NCBI GenBank assembly: GCA_020744225.1
Contig: JAGMWG010000025.1
Coordinates: 310,001-374,000 of the forward strand
Length of the DNA: 64,000 nucleotides
Direction of reading: 5' to 3'
DNA from: Paraphoma chrysanthemicola
Lineage: Eukaryota > Ascomycota > Dothideomycetes > Pleosporales > Phaeosphaeriaceae
Shown here: positions 21,314 through 31,300 of the stretch, one piece after another
How positions within the stretch are numbered: the stretch's first letter is position 1
Layout of the letters: each line of letters opens with the position of its first letter
Translations under genes and position numbers: made by a program
Notes under the pieces: generated by a model
The model's input: the letters and a program-made list of their open reading frames with translations, nothing else
What the model was told of the DNA's origin: nothing
Database searches by the model: none

Positions 21314-21961
21314 TTACGCACTCCATTGTTGCAGATAATGTCCGAAGTCAAACTGGTAGACTGTGGGATCGAAGGGAAATGTCGTCCCACCATACAGGTG
21401 AATAAGGAGGACATCGTGGAGGTAGAGATCTTCACGACCTAGATCTTGCTCCAGAACGAAGACGGCTTGTGGACGGACTCGGAATCGAGCCCATTCGACC
21501 GACAAAATTTCCGAGTCATCTGTAGATATGTCCTGATTAGCGTTGGAGTCATTATCTGAATCTGTGTGAAGCAGGCATTCATCTCCGTATAACGTACCAC
21601 GGAACAGTTTCTCCAGGACAGCCCAGCACAAATATGCTGCGTCAATGCAGTGGTTGTAGGTCACCGCACCGAGCTTTACCGGATCGCTTTCGACCGGGAC
21701 CTCGTCAGAGAACATCTTGTTGACGACCTGGTTATCACCTTCAAATCGAAATGCGGGCGAAATCGTGAAGAACCGAGCCCCAAGGTCGTTGTAGGATGCA
21801 GCATACTGTCCACCAAATGGCGTTAAGGTCTTCGATCGGGGCTCGACCACACAGGGAGAATAGCAGTTGAAGAGTGCGAGCAAGCGGTTGATAAGCGGAA
21901 GGTGGTCTCGGCGCAAGCTCACGAGCTTTCGGGCAATCTGTCTTTGGTACGACGTTGTCAT
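21314..21961 (-). CDS. Island C-H-D family protein, member 5
   Basis: Predicted 189-aa protein from two exons (21598-21961, 21314-21519). The motifs are TYNHCIDAAYLC (C105), LYLHDVLLIHL (H156 after splicing) and TFPFDPTVYQFDF (D172, Q177). The proposed 78-bp intron (21520-21597, GTACGT...CTACAG) lies at the same codon position and phase as in members 1 and 6. Splicing gives a Cys-to-His distance of 51, close to 52 in member 1. Because 78 is a multiple of three, an unspliced transcript stays in frame and would add 26 residues rich in Asp, Asn and Ser. The frame stays open upstream to 22117, but I start at MTTSYQRQ. It is divergent from member 6, with 177 bp between the two starts. Confidence 0.65.
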   Translation of the reverse strand: MTTSYQRQIARKLVSLRRDHLPLINRLLALFNCYSPCVVEPRSKTLTPFGGQYAASYNDLGARFFTISPAFRFEGDNQVVNKMFSDEVPVESDPVKLGAVTYNHCIDAAYLCWAVLEKLFRGTLYGDECLLHTDSDNDSNANQDISTDDSEILSVEWARFRVRPQAVFVLEQDLGREDLYLHDVLLIHLYGGTTFPFDPTVYQFDFGHYLQQWSA

Positions 21962-22138
21962 GTTGGCGCGTTGGACTTCTAACGATCTGAAAATGTCAAA
22001 GGACTGGTCTGAACCTGGCTGGAAAAAGGAAATCGTGTTGAGCGCAATTACGCTTTGCAAACGAGGCGCGTCTCGCGGTGAAAGTGAGCAAAACAACCAA
22101 AACCGCCCCACGCCCATTGTTCCAAGCGACAGTATCGC
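21962..22138. promoter_or_regulatory. Putative shared promoter of members 5 and 6
   Basis: The 177 bp between the divergent starts of two family members must contain or overlap both promoters and leaders. If the longer frame of member 5 (up to 22117) is used, the gap shrinks to 21 bp. I see no recognisable factor site. The arrangement suggests co-regulation but does not prove it. Confidence 0.35.
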
Positions 22139-23463
22139 ATGACACGACCGACAAAGAATGCTATCCTGATGGAGATTTGTAAATCATACGGCTGTCACCG
22201 ACTGAACCGATATGCGATACCTGTTTTCGAGACCCTCGAAATGAACCCGACAATCTGGCTCCCGACCGATGACAAGAGCTTTTGTACCGCTCGATGCGCC
22301 AGAAAGTACCTTATGAGAGCATTACTCTGCGTTAGAGATGGCTGCAACAAATTGACCCTGAAAACGATACCTCAGCACGACTGCTTCGATCGCGGCGCGC
22401 CTACATTTGATCACAAGAAGTACTGCTCGCACAAATGCGCCCTAATCGATGAAGATTCGAAGAGTCTGCGAAATTTCGAGCGTCTCGACCAATTCTTCAA
22501 CGACCTCTCTATCAACGTAAACACAACCACAACGAAACTGCGTCTCGAAGGCGAGGAGGCAACGCAACATGAGCTCAAGCTCCACATAAAATGGCAAAGC
22601 GATCCGAAGGAACTCTACTATAAACCTAGTGCTACTAGCTTGAAGGGAAGACATGCTATGCTGTCCCACAACATGTGCGATACCGTCGTGGCGAACTACG
22701 TTGGCGTACTTGCATTCATCTGGGAAGGTGAGCCCGTCTTGTGCCATAACTATTTTCCATGTAGAGACTAACGTCTGCAGCCCTTCAGATCCCCATGATT
22801 GTCGAGGAAATACATATTCGAGGGGTAGCTGCAACGAAGCGCGTGATTCTTATCGAGAATGGTCGCGAACCGAGTCACGTTGGCTCAGTGCACACCATGT
22901 TTCGAGTTAGAATGGACAATTCGGTGCCGCAAGGCAGCTTTACCTTGCTCAAAGCCCTCTTCGAAGATTGTGGTGTGTACATCGATGCCACAGCTAATCA
23001 GTATGGTCGAGAAGCTGGATACATCTTGGTTTCAAGATATCCGACTGATCCGAGTAATCAAGCACCGCCGGACGTCGCAAATATCGGAACCACCTATGAA
23101 GCTCGCCTGGGACGAATATGTCAATCGCACGACACATCGGCGCAACCCTTTCCCGGAGACTTTGTCAACGAGGTTATCACCCGAGTTGTCAACAACACAT
23201 TCCACCACGAATTCAGTCGCTTGGGCGGGGTAGCAATATTCTCGGAATATGACGACGTTTCTCACGTCGCTGCCACACGCAGGATCATGGGGAGTATAAT
23301 GAGGAAAGTACGAGGTGCTAGGGACTTCCTCTTCAATTTGTGGCAGGACAGCGAAGAGGGTGTAAAGGCGGGCGAGTTCAAGGCAGTATTGCACGAGTAT
23401 GAGGATTATGGAGACTCGGCGATCATGGAATCGCTTCAACGCATGTCTGGGCGACGATTCTAG
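22139..23463 (+). CDS. Island C-H-D family protein with two N-terminal Cys modules, member 6
   Basis: Two exons (22139-22727, 22781-23463) encode 423 aa, the longest member. The N-terminal ~100 residues hold two similar modules: C14-x4-C19 with C49-x3-C53 (FCTARCARKY), and C64-x4-C69 with C96-x3-C100 (YCSHKCAL). These resemble small zinc-binding fingers of the TRASH/MYM sort, by spacing only. The family core follows: LSHNMCDTVV (C180), VGSVHTMFRVRM (H234) and GVYIDATANQYGR (D265, Q270); here a 15-residue insertion lengthens the His-Asp spacing to 31. The 53-bp phase-1 intron falls 17 codons after the Cys, as in members 1 and 5. A ~150-residue C-terminal helical part (VVNNTFHHEFSRLGGVAIF) is shared with the truncated copy at 24342. 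Function unknown. Confidence 0.7.
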
Positions 23464-24206
23464 CGTGAATGAGGCATAGTATGAGGATACATCCTAGAGG
23501 TAGATTTATGAAAAGCCAATTAGGCTACAACCATGTATCTGTACGTCCCCGAAATCCAGAACTGCTCAAACGTGGCGAAGATGATAACCTTAACGCCTTG
23601 TTCTTCCTTATGTAGAAGAACATTCCTGACATGAAATCGCAAGCAACCACTTTACACATCTTTTTTGATCGCCCACCATGATAGCTATACCAAAGAGCTT
23701 AGTAAAAAGGGAGGTATAGTTTATTCTAACAGCGGATGAAGTGTTCAAACAAGGACGATCATTGAACGTCACAGGAAAAATGATAGCTTTCGAATGGCAC
23801 CCCGAGGTGGTTAAAGTCTCGAAATTAGTGTGTTTTTATATGTAGACTCGAAGACTCAGATTATTACCATGCTTGATTGACCTGTGAATGAACGATGGTG
23901 TTGCAAACTCGTAAGAAGCTCACATTGTTAGACCTAATTGGGCTTAGCGCAATCATAACCTCTTCTAAACACCACGGACCAAGTCACAACACCAACAAGG
24001 TGTGAAGAACCTCTTTAACGCAGACTAGGAAAATCAAAGTCTAGAGCACTTCGGTACAGTTACGGAGCATACCGATGTTGTTCCTTTCACTTCGCGGCTT
24101 GCTATGACTTCATTTAAAGCCTGCACTTTGTTACAATGCTACATGCTGGAATTCCAGGATGAATGATCATCGTTCGATACGAGCAATATGTTATGATTGA
24201 AGCTCA
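23464..24206. other. Intergenic, AT-richer stretch
   Basis: Visibly richer in A+T than the flanking genes and free of open frames of useful size. It separates member 6 from the truncated copies. I see no repeat or RNA gene. Confidence 0.35.
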
Positions 24207-24536
24207 TTAGGATGAGCCATAGACGTTATGTGCGACGTCTGCGGTTCGTTCCCCGGCCAATCGACGAACGATCTTCACTCGTTGAATTGGCGACATCTTC
24301 GCCAGCGATGACCAATCCAGATCCAAGAACATATCCCATAGACTTCCAGTCATGGTATCCCAGAAAAGGCAACTATCCCCTCCGATGATCCTGTTGCAGC
24401 GGGACATCTTCAACTCCTCGTCAACTTCTACCATGCCAATGGTCTGATCCAGCTGCATGTGGCTCCCGATCACGACTTCACAGCCATCACCTATACGACT
24501 AACCTGGCAACGGATGGCGTGGTGATAGATTCCAGC
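24207..24536 (-). pseudogene. Possible relic of a member 3/4-like C-terminus
   Basis: The minus strand reads DLDWSSLAKMSPIQRVKIV near its stop. This resembles ELKWDHLATLSREERVKVV of member 3 and ELDWEALLKMELAQIQQVV of member 4. Upstream, VDEELKMSRC and a later FW also track member 3 (ADERKRNFC...FW). A further weak match, HHAIRCQVSRIGDGCEVVIG, would place Gly where the family Asp should be. It overlaps the plus-strand copy beginning at 24342, so part of the match must be chance. I call it a likely decayed fragment with low confidence. Confidence 0.3.
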
Positions 24537-25022
24537 TCAATGCAGTATCAGCACACGATGAGGACTCTCACCACAGCCAATTACTATCGAGATCGAGTCG
24601 TATCCGGGTCCGCACGTTCCCAGCCATTCGATTCTCACTACCGCCTCTTTAGCCAGGACCTGCAACATAGCTTCAATCACTACGACCGCGGTACCTCCAG
24701 GCACTACCTCTTCAACGGAGGTCTGCCAAGCACCGAATCTCAGACCCCGGAGGCCAGCCTTCGGACTATCAATAACGAGGTTTACCACTGGGTGCAGGAG
24801 CTGGGTGGCGTCGACCGCTTCTTCGCTATATCGCATGATCAATTCGTGCGCGTGCGCGACTGTCTGGGCCGGCTACTAGGTCAGGCGTTACGATCACTGC
24901 GCTTCAGCTTGGACCAGATCTTCAGCTCAGCGCATGGCAACCATGACTTGCGAGCGATCATACAGGCCTGCGATGGTGAAGGACATCAGGAGATGCTGAG
25001 AGCGTTGGACGACCGTGGCTGA
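24342..25022 (+). pseudogene. 5'-truncated paralogue of member 6 (member 7)
   Basis: The frame is open from just after a TAG at 24339 to the stop at 25022 and has no good start near its 5' end. It encodes PDHDFTAITYTTN (His), then GVVIDSSSMQYQH (Asp, Gln), with 19 residues from His to Asp. The C-terminal part (TINNEVYHWVQELGGVDRFF, later EMLRALDDRG) aligns well with member 6 (VVNNTFHHEFSRLGGVAIF, later IMESLQRMSGRRF). The Cys exon and the finger modules are missing; the preceding 700 bp contain neither. It is therefore probably a truncated copy, unless a short unrecognised first exon supplies the start. Confidence 0.5.
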
Positions 25023-26037
25023 CGGCATCAAACCTTCATGCGTACACTAAGGCGTACGGACCCATTGCATTAGTCCATTATAAAAGACCAACCTACCTGG
25101 GAAGAGATCAGAGCGCGATATGAACTCACGCACGATGGGGCTAGGTTACTCCAGCTAGCATCAATTCAAAGGCGATCGACTGAGCATGAAGACACTCATA
25201 AAACCTCGTGATGTGTCCCGTAGAATGCCCTCGTGATGCCCAACAGCTGATGATATATCCTGACGGCTACAGCATCCATGGCAAGATTGAGCTCCTCCTA
25301 GCCATTGATTATGGAAACGAGTGCACCTGATCGAGGGACCTCACTATATATTTATGAAAATGGATAAACAAACCTTGAGGCCACATTTAGTGATCGTCCA
25401 GCCGGCTCACTAGCAAGCTGCGGCCGATAGTTCAGCTCTTCAAGCATTCTATACTTGATGCAAATCACAGTGCCTTGGGCAGTAAGAGCTCGAGCATGAG
25501 GTCAAATAGGCACGACTCCCCTCTTACTGAGCGAAGCAAAGTAGAGCCTGAGGAACGCTCAGATCTTAACGTGTGCGACTCGCAAAACAGCAACATTCTC
25601 ATCAAAGATCATAGCAGCTCTCGAATCTTGGCCAGAGTGCCAAAATCCAGGCTGATACTGCGAGGCAGGATCACATGGGCAGATTGAGCCCGTCACTTAC
25701 AAGACTGGAGCGTGGCACGAGTATAGCTCAAACGAGCTGGCTGTAATGCAAGTCACTTACATAGCTGCATTCGATTCTGCACACAACTGTTGCTGTGAAG
25801 GTGAGCCCGCGGGAGCTTACATGGCCACAAAGACAGCACAAAAAAATGCGGCCAATGTCAAGCGTGTAACTCGAACACAGGACCTCAAGGAGGTTAAAAA
25901 AACTTGCCGGCGTGGCTGACTCGAAATTGTTACCAGCAATCCGCAGTCGAGAGGGGCCCGGTGCCCGAACGGTCACGGTGCAAGTTGTGTCGCCCTGTAC
26001 CAAGGTTCACGGTTAGTAACAGAAAGTCCTAAATTGA
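25023..26037. other. Gene-poor stretch, start of an 8.6-kb accessory tract
   Basis: No open frame with protein-like features longer than about 90 codons. No intact mobile-element gene or terminal repeat is recognised. Confidence 0.35.
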
Positions 26038-26615
26038 TTATTGATATACCGCAAGCAATACCCATGCATCGTGGCACGGCTCATAGTATGAAGAGCCAGC
26101 GCCCTCGGAATAATACTGGATGGCGGTCGCCAAGTGCATGCTCATCATCTGCGAGCTCGTGATGGTTCTGGCGAGAGTGGCCCGATCGTCCGAAAGACTG
26201 CATCGGGGTCGGGGTGGCACAAATGTTATGGCATAGTCGAGCTCGCCGTAGTTGAGCCTGCTCTTGCACGTCTTCTGGTCCCATGATTTGCACATGTTCT
26301 TTGCACGGTCACGAGCCAGCTTCAAGCCCATCTGCCGCTTGCACTTGGTGGCGTAGGTAAGAAGGTGCCTCAAGCCATCGAAGCCTGTGCCTGGCAACGG
26401 CAGTGCGACAGCGCTCCCGCTCTGGGCGAGCTGTAGAGTGTGACCATGCTGCGCGCCGCTCGAGTGCGCCGAAATGATAGTTTCGCGGCACGGGAAGCAT
26501 ATTTGGCAAAAAGCTCTAAGTCCCGCTCGAGCTCCATCACCGTGACCAAACCAGCCCACCACGCCGCAACATCCCCCACCTTAAGACACCCGCTTACAGC
26601 GTAGTTACTGCCCAT
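26038..26615 (-). pseudogene. Possible unidentified coding relic
   Basis: Two overlapping minus frames have protein-like parts. An upstream frame begins MGSNYAVSGCLKVGDVAAWW (from 26615). A downstream frame contains GLRHLLTYATKCKRQMGLKL and LNYGELDYAITFVPPRP and ends HDAWVLLAVYQ at 26038. They are offset by a frame, so an intron or frameshift would be needed to join them. I recognise no family. Composition is reasonable, but nothing else supports expression. Confidence 0.25.
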
Positions 26616-27433
26616 AGATATTTGGAGATATGGTCCACAGAAGCAGTAAGTACTAAGCAGTGGAAGCGTGCGCGAACTTCAAAAATTGAAGTTTCCAGCG
26701 TCAGAGGAGGAGGTAAGTTGCCGACGAGCTGTCTGCATCGGCCGTACAAGAACGGCGACGTCGGACACTATGCACGAGTACGATATCTCTTCTCCTGCTC
26801 TTCCCAGATCTCCCTGGAATGCAGAGTGTGGTGCTGAGCTTGTTTGCGCGACACCTTCAGCGCAGACAAAGGATGCCGCTGACCAGCACGCAAAATAATT
26901 TTTTGCAACACCAGCAGCGCAGAACACGAGAAGCACAGTTTCTTCCGCGAAGAGTTGAGTCGTCTCGGTATTGTATAACCACGCACCGCCGCGGCTTCGT
27001 CGATCGCAAAGCCGCTGTGGCGGGAGGTGGAGGCAGGCGATGACAATCGGGTGACTTCCTGTCCAGGGCCTCGCAAGACCCCAGAATCCGCCGAGTGCAG
27101 CTTATCGTCGGCCTTGAAAGAAACGTATACTCTTTCTCAACACCGTGGTGCAGCGACTGGCCCATGCAGGAGAGCGCGATCACATCGTATGCCTCTGGCG
27201 ATGAGCCCCTCTGCCATCGCCGGCTGCGTCCCGAATTGTTGGCGAGTATCCTTGCTTCCTCAACAAGCTGCATATGCGATATGACTGACACTCGCAAACT
27301 CTAGGACGCTACACTTGACACCCCTCGTTACCGCGGGACAACACTTGCCATCCCACTCGACGACCGCGACGTCTTCCGCCCAGTCCTCCCATCCTCCGCG
27401 ATCGCGCGCCGACCAAACACCGAGTACAAACAA
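26616..27433. other. Gene-poor stretch
   Basis: Short overlapping frames only. No recognisable domain, RNA gene or terminal repeat. Confidence 0.3.
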
Positions 27434-27460
27434 TATGGTAATAACATAATGAGGACGGAA
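27434..27460. repeat. Repeat motif copy 1
   Basis: Copy of a roughly 27-bp motif with core TATGGTAATAACATA and a 3' part TGAGGACGGAA. Related copies lie at 28029 and 28282. On the minus strand all three can be read as FRPHYVIT-like peptides, so they may be pieces of one decayed, repeated coding sequence. Confidence 0.5.
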
Positions 27461-28028
27461 CATGGGAGACAAAGGGGTGGGATGTGCGGAGACGGTCAAC
27501 AGCCTCCAGGGCGACAGGAGCACCGGACAAGTGGACGGCACCGAGTACGTGCCAAAGTTCAAGCGTGCTGCGATATTGCTGCCGCCTGAGAGCTGAACAA
27601 GCTGGATATGCTTCGTCGTGGTTGCTCACAACGATTTTGCCAGCCGACACGCGACATGGGAGCAAGCCGAACCCATGGGGTAGATCTTCAGGATATGTAC
27701 GCGTGGCAACGTGCATGATACTCTGTGGAGAGCGCTTCGCCGGCCGAATACCACCGTCGAGCAGTCCTCAAAGTGCGACTCGCCGCCCTGGAAGATGCGG
27801 TTGGCGGTAGACTTTATCTCCTGGAAGACAAGTGTGGCCTGATAGATCACGGACGCCTTTGCTGACGAGCTTCCGCAGACAGAAGGAATAGACACACCAT
27901 ACATCCACAGAACCGACGAAGTATTCGAGTCCCGGCTCATCGTTGATAAGACTCGGCCGCGAGTTTCCCTCCTCTTCCGCCGCAATCGCACGCCGCAGCC
28001 GCAGGCACCCGTGCATCAAACGACCGAT

Positions 28029-28054
28029 CTGGTAATAACATTATGAGGATGGAA
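28029..28054. repeat. Repeat motif copy 2
   Basis: Second copy of the motif seen at 27434, with changes (CTGGTAATAACATTATGAGG, then ATGGAA). The spacing from copy 1 is about 595 bp. Confidence 0.45.
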
Positions 28055-28281
28055 AGGGTATATGATGCTCCAGGAAGGACTAGGTTCCACATCACACCCG
28101 CGCGTTGTCGTCGGACTTTGATTGATTGCCGGAATCTAGGCGAACTGGAGACGTTCCTCCAGGCGGGCAGGCAAGATGCAAAAGACGGGCAGACTGATAA
28201 GACAACACCTTGCTAGAGCACCACGACTCTTTCGTCGATGACAAAGTTCCCGACCGTGCGCAACGTACATCGATCGACCGA

Positions 28282-28308
28282 TATGGTAATAACATACTGA
28301 GGACGGAA
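28282..28308. repeat. Repeat motif copy 3
   Basis: Third copy, closest to copy 1 (TATGGTAATAACATACTGAG, then GACGGAA), about 253 bp after copy 2. Copies 2 and 3 are both preceded by CGACCGAT, so the repeated unit is longer than the core. Confidence 0.5.
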
Positions 28309-31300
28309 GACGCGTCGGGGCGCTGCTGTGGCTGCACAGACGTAGTGTGCTGGAGCGACTGTCCTTGATGAGGTGGACGTCCAGGAAGACGAGGAAGTTG
28401 GATTGAGACGAGACGAAAGTCTCGAGGTTGGCACCCCTGCCTCCTTCCCACGGAGGATGCCGCACAGGGCTGCTCTTGCCTTCTACATCCGCAAGGGGTA
28501 GGTGCATCCGAGGCGCGACTGTTCACAACGCTAACAACACCACCACCTTTGATACATTACACCACAGAGAGGCCCCGGTCGTGGATAATAGATCACACAC
28601 CTGTGACCATACTACGACAGTGGATTGTCGACTCAACATCGCAATACCCGCGCTACGACTGGTATCATGGGTAGCAGGCGCTACGACCCACGACACCGCT
28701 GCTCATTGCGGTCGATTGAATGGCAGCGAGACACGCATTGACAACTTGTGTAGACCAGAGGTCTGCATCTCGCGACGACACCAACCCCTCAGCCTGGCAC
28801 GCAACCATCCACAAAGGCCTTCCGTGTTGCCATACTAGATGCAGTGTCGCCGCAGCACCACCCCACAGCTCGTTGCTGGCTTCGACTGAGATCATCCGTG
28901 TCGGTGAACATACATGGCATCACGGCCACTGTTATCCACTGTCTACTTTGAGCTTTGTTCCAAGCTCCCATTCGTAAAGGAGACTGCTCCAGGCGCCAGG
29001 GTCGGCCTTGCGCACGATCGCCGATAGCCCATCATGGGAAAGACCTCCACCACCAAGGTCGAAATACGAGTCTTCGTAATGGAGGCGGCGCCCGTGCAAC
29101 TACATCTCTATCACCGTCGCACAATCTGGACCTCTGCCGTGCATATTGTACTGTAGTCTGACGCCCTGCATGCCTAGACGCCCAGATGGGAGCTTCTCTG
29201 CTCAAAGGAAACTCGCTCCGAGGTCAACACCTCTGGTATCGACACATCGGTCAGCGACGACTCTCTCGTATATGGGACCAGCGTCCACCGCTTAGGCCGG
29301 GCGGCAATGACATCTACCAGCTCTCTGAAATCGGCGCTACCGCGACATCTTGGACATCTATCCAGATAGAATTTATGCCGCACGGCAGAGCACCACATTA
29401 GTGGTTGTTACCATGCTCGACCTGGAGTCTTCTGATCCAAAACTGCACCAGTTTGAAAGCTTGATCGTTCTTGAGCAACGAAGTCTTGCACCCAAGGGAT
29501 TGCTCTCTGCCGTGCCAAAGGCGAGAGGCAAGCGATTACAGTTCTGCCACATCTCCAGTTGTGCCTCAGCGGCGATTCGACGTACTACGCTTGCGACGAC
29601 GTGGATAACGTACCTCCCATGAGGCAATTCGACTCTGGCAAGCTGGCATAGCTGCCAGCTTCGGTTCACGACCGACGAATACGCTTCCGCATTGGCGCTT
29701 CAAGAATCTGAGGTACACATCCTCAACACAACTTCAGAGCCGTCTTCGTCGAGATCTCGGTACCATGGTACCCGTTCGTCATTGTGCAGCCTCACCATTA
29801 TGCCTGATCGATGGCATCCGACACGAATTGTGGAGTGTGAGGAGGCACATGGTGCTGTCCCTGGTCATCTACTGTCCGAGTATGATAGAACACCACTTTA
29901 CTTCCATTGTTCCTCAGCCGGAGGAAGACAAATCCGAGGACGGAGGACCTCACATGACCTCTTATCATATCTGATGGCTCTGCCGTGAGACCTCGAGATG
30001 GCTATCCGAGCCAGCACTATTAGTGTCTTTCCATATGTCGTCGATGAGCTACCAGCTTCATTCAAAACACCGACTCGCCTTCCAGGCCTATCGAGCTGCT
30101 GACAACGGCAATCTCCATCCTGGACAGACCCGTATCCTGCGGTCGAAATAATCGACTCTCCTGTAGGAAGTCGATACATCGGGCTGCACCACACCCAAAC
30201 AGCGTTTTATCATGCTGCTATTTCGTCCCGTGAATGACTTGACAATCGGGTGGGAGCCACAGGCTTGACTTGAGTCAATATACGATCAGCTCAGGTATTG
30301 AGCATCACCTCTTCTTAGTTCTGCACCAAGAACCTACGAGGCCGATGCTTGTGGACCTCAGGGAAATTTCTTCCAGGCTTATGACTCCAGCCTTTGAAGT
30401 ATTGGTAGCACACGCAGCTCACCAACTGCGGGACAAGTTGTGCTTGGGCCTGACTGACTCAAGGACCACAGCCAGAGGTAGGGTCCGTTGGCCCTCCACC
30501 ATGTTGGAGTATCTTTTAAATACGTCCCGGTATGACTCCTTGCCGACCGGACACGACAAAAACGACTACTTCGTTCGATCTGGATTAGACTTGGACCGCA
30601 AGTCGACCTGTGTTGGATACCAAAAGCTGCGCTCATAAAAGATGTCGCATTGTGACGACAACAGGCTCATCTCACATCTTCGGTACATACCGACTTCATT
30701 TTGTGATCGACTGGAAGTTGTTCGGATGACTTTCACCAACTCGCTTTCGTACACTCCACATACCAATCAACCACAGACCGAACCCTCACCGACCACAACC
30801 TCTACGCCACGACTCGACATCACACATCACATCCACACGGTTGCATAGGCTCAGATCTCCAGGGACCGCACCACCATCAGCCGACTTATGGTGGTTGGTG
30901 GATCTGGTCACAGTCCCCTGCGGCTAATGTATCGTGGTGCTATGTGGTATGGCAGGCTAAGAGTCGCCCGAAAATGGAAGGATTGGTGCTGCAGTTCTTT
31001 TGCTTGGTTGATGAAGTGCTGATGCGAGTGGTGAATAGATGATTGCGTCGGGTGAGGCACGCATTCGAAGTAGCCGTCTTCGCTCTCACGCATTCAATTC
31101 ACCTTCAAGCAGGAGATATCGAAGAGGCACCGAGATTGAAGGCGACTACTTCAACGACGTGAGTCTGTGGAAGGCTAATGTGCTTCGCGTACGGAAGTCG
31201 AGCTGAGTTCTATTAGTGTGATATCGAAGGGCGTTGCTAATGATTGGTATAGTGATCTGTTTTTCTGTCTGGTCGCAAATGATGGGGTCCTATGGTGTGA

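Noticed and set aside
24197..24388. Plus-strand 63-codon frame upstream of the truncated copy
   Set aside because: It ends before the copy, lacks the N-x-C motif and is antisense to the minus-strand relic; I could not use it as the missing first exon.
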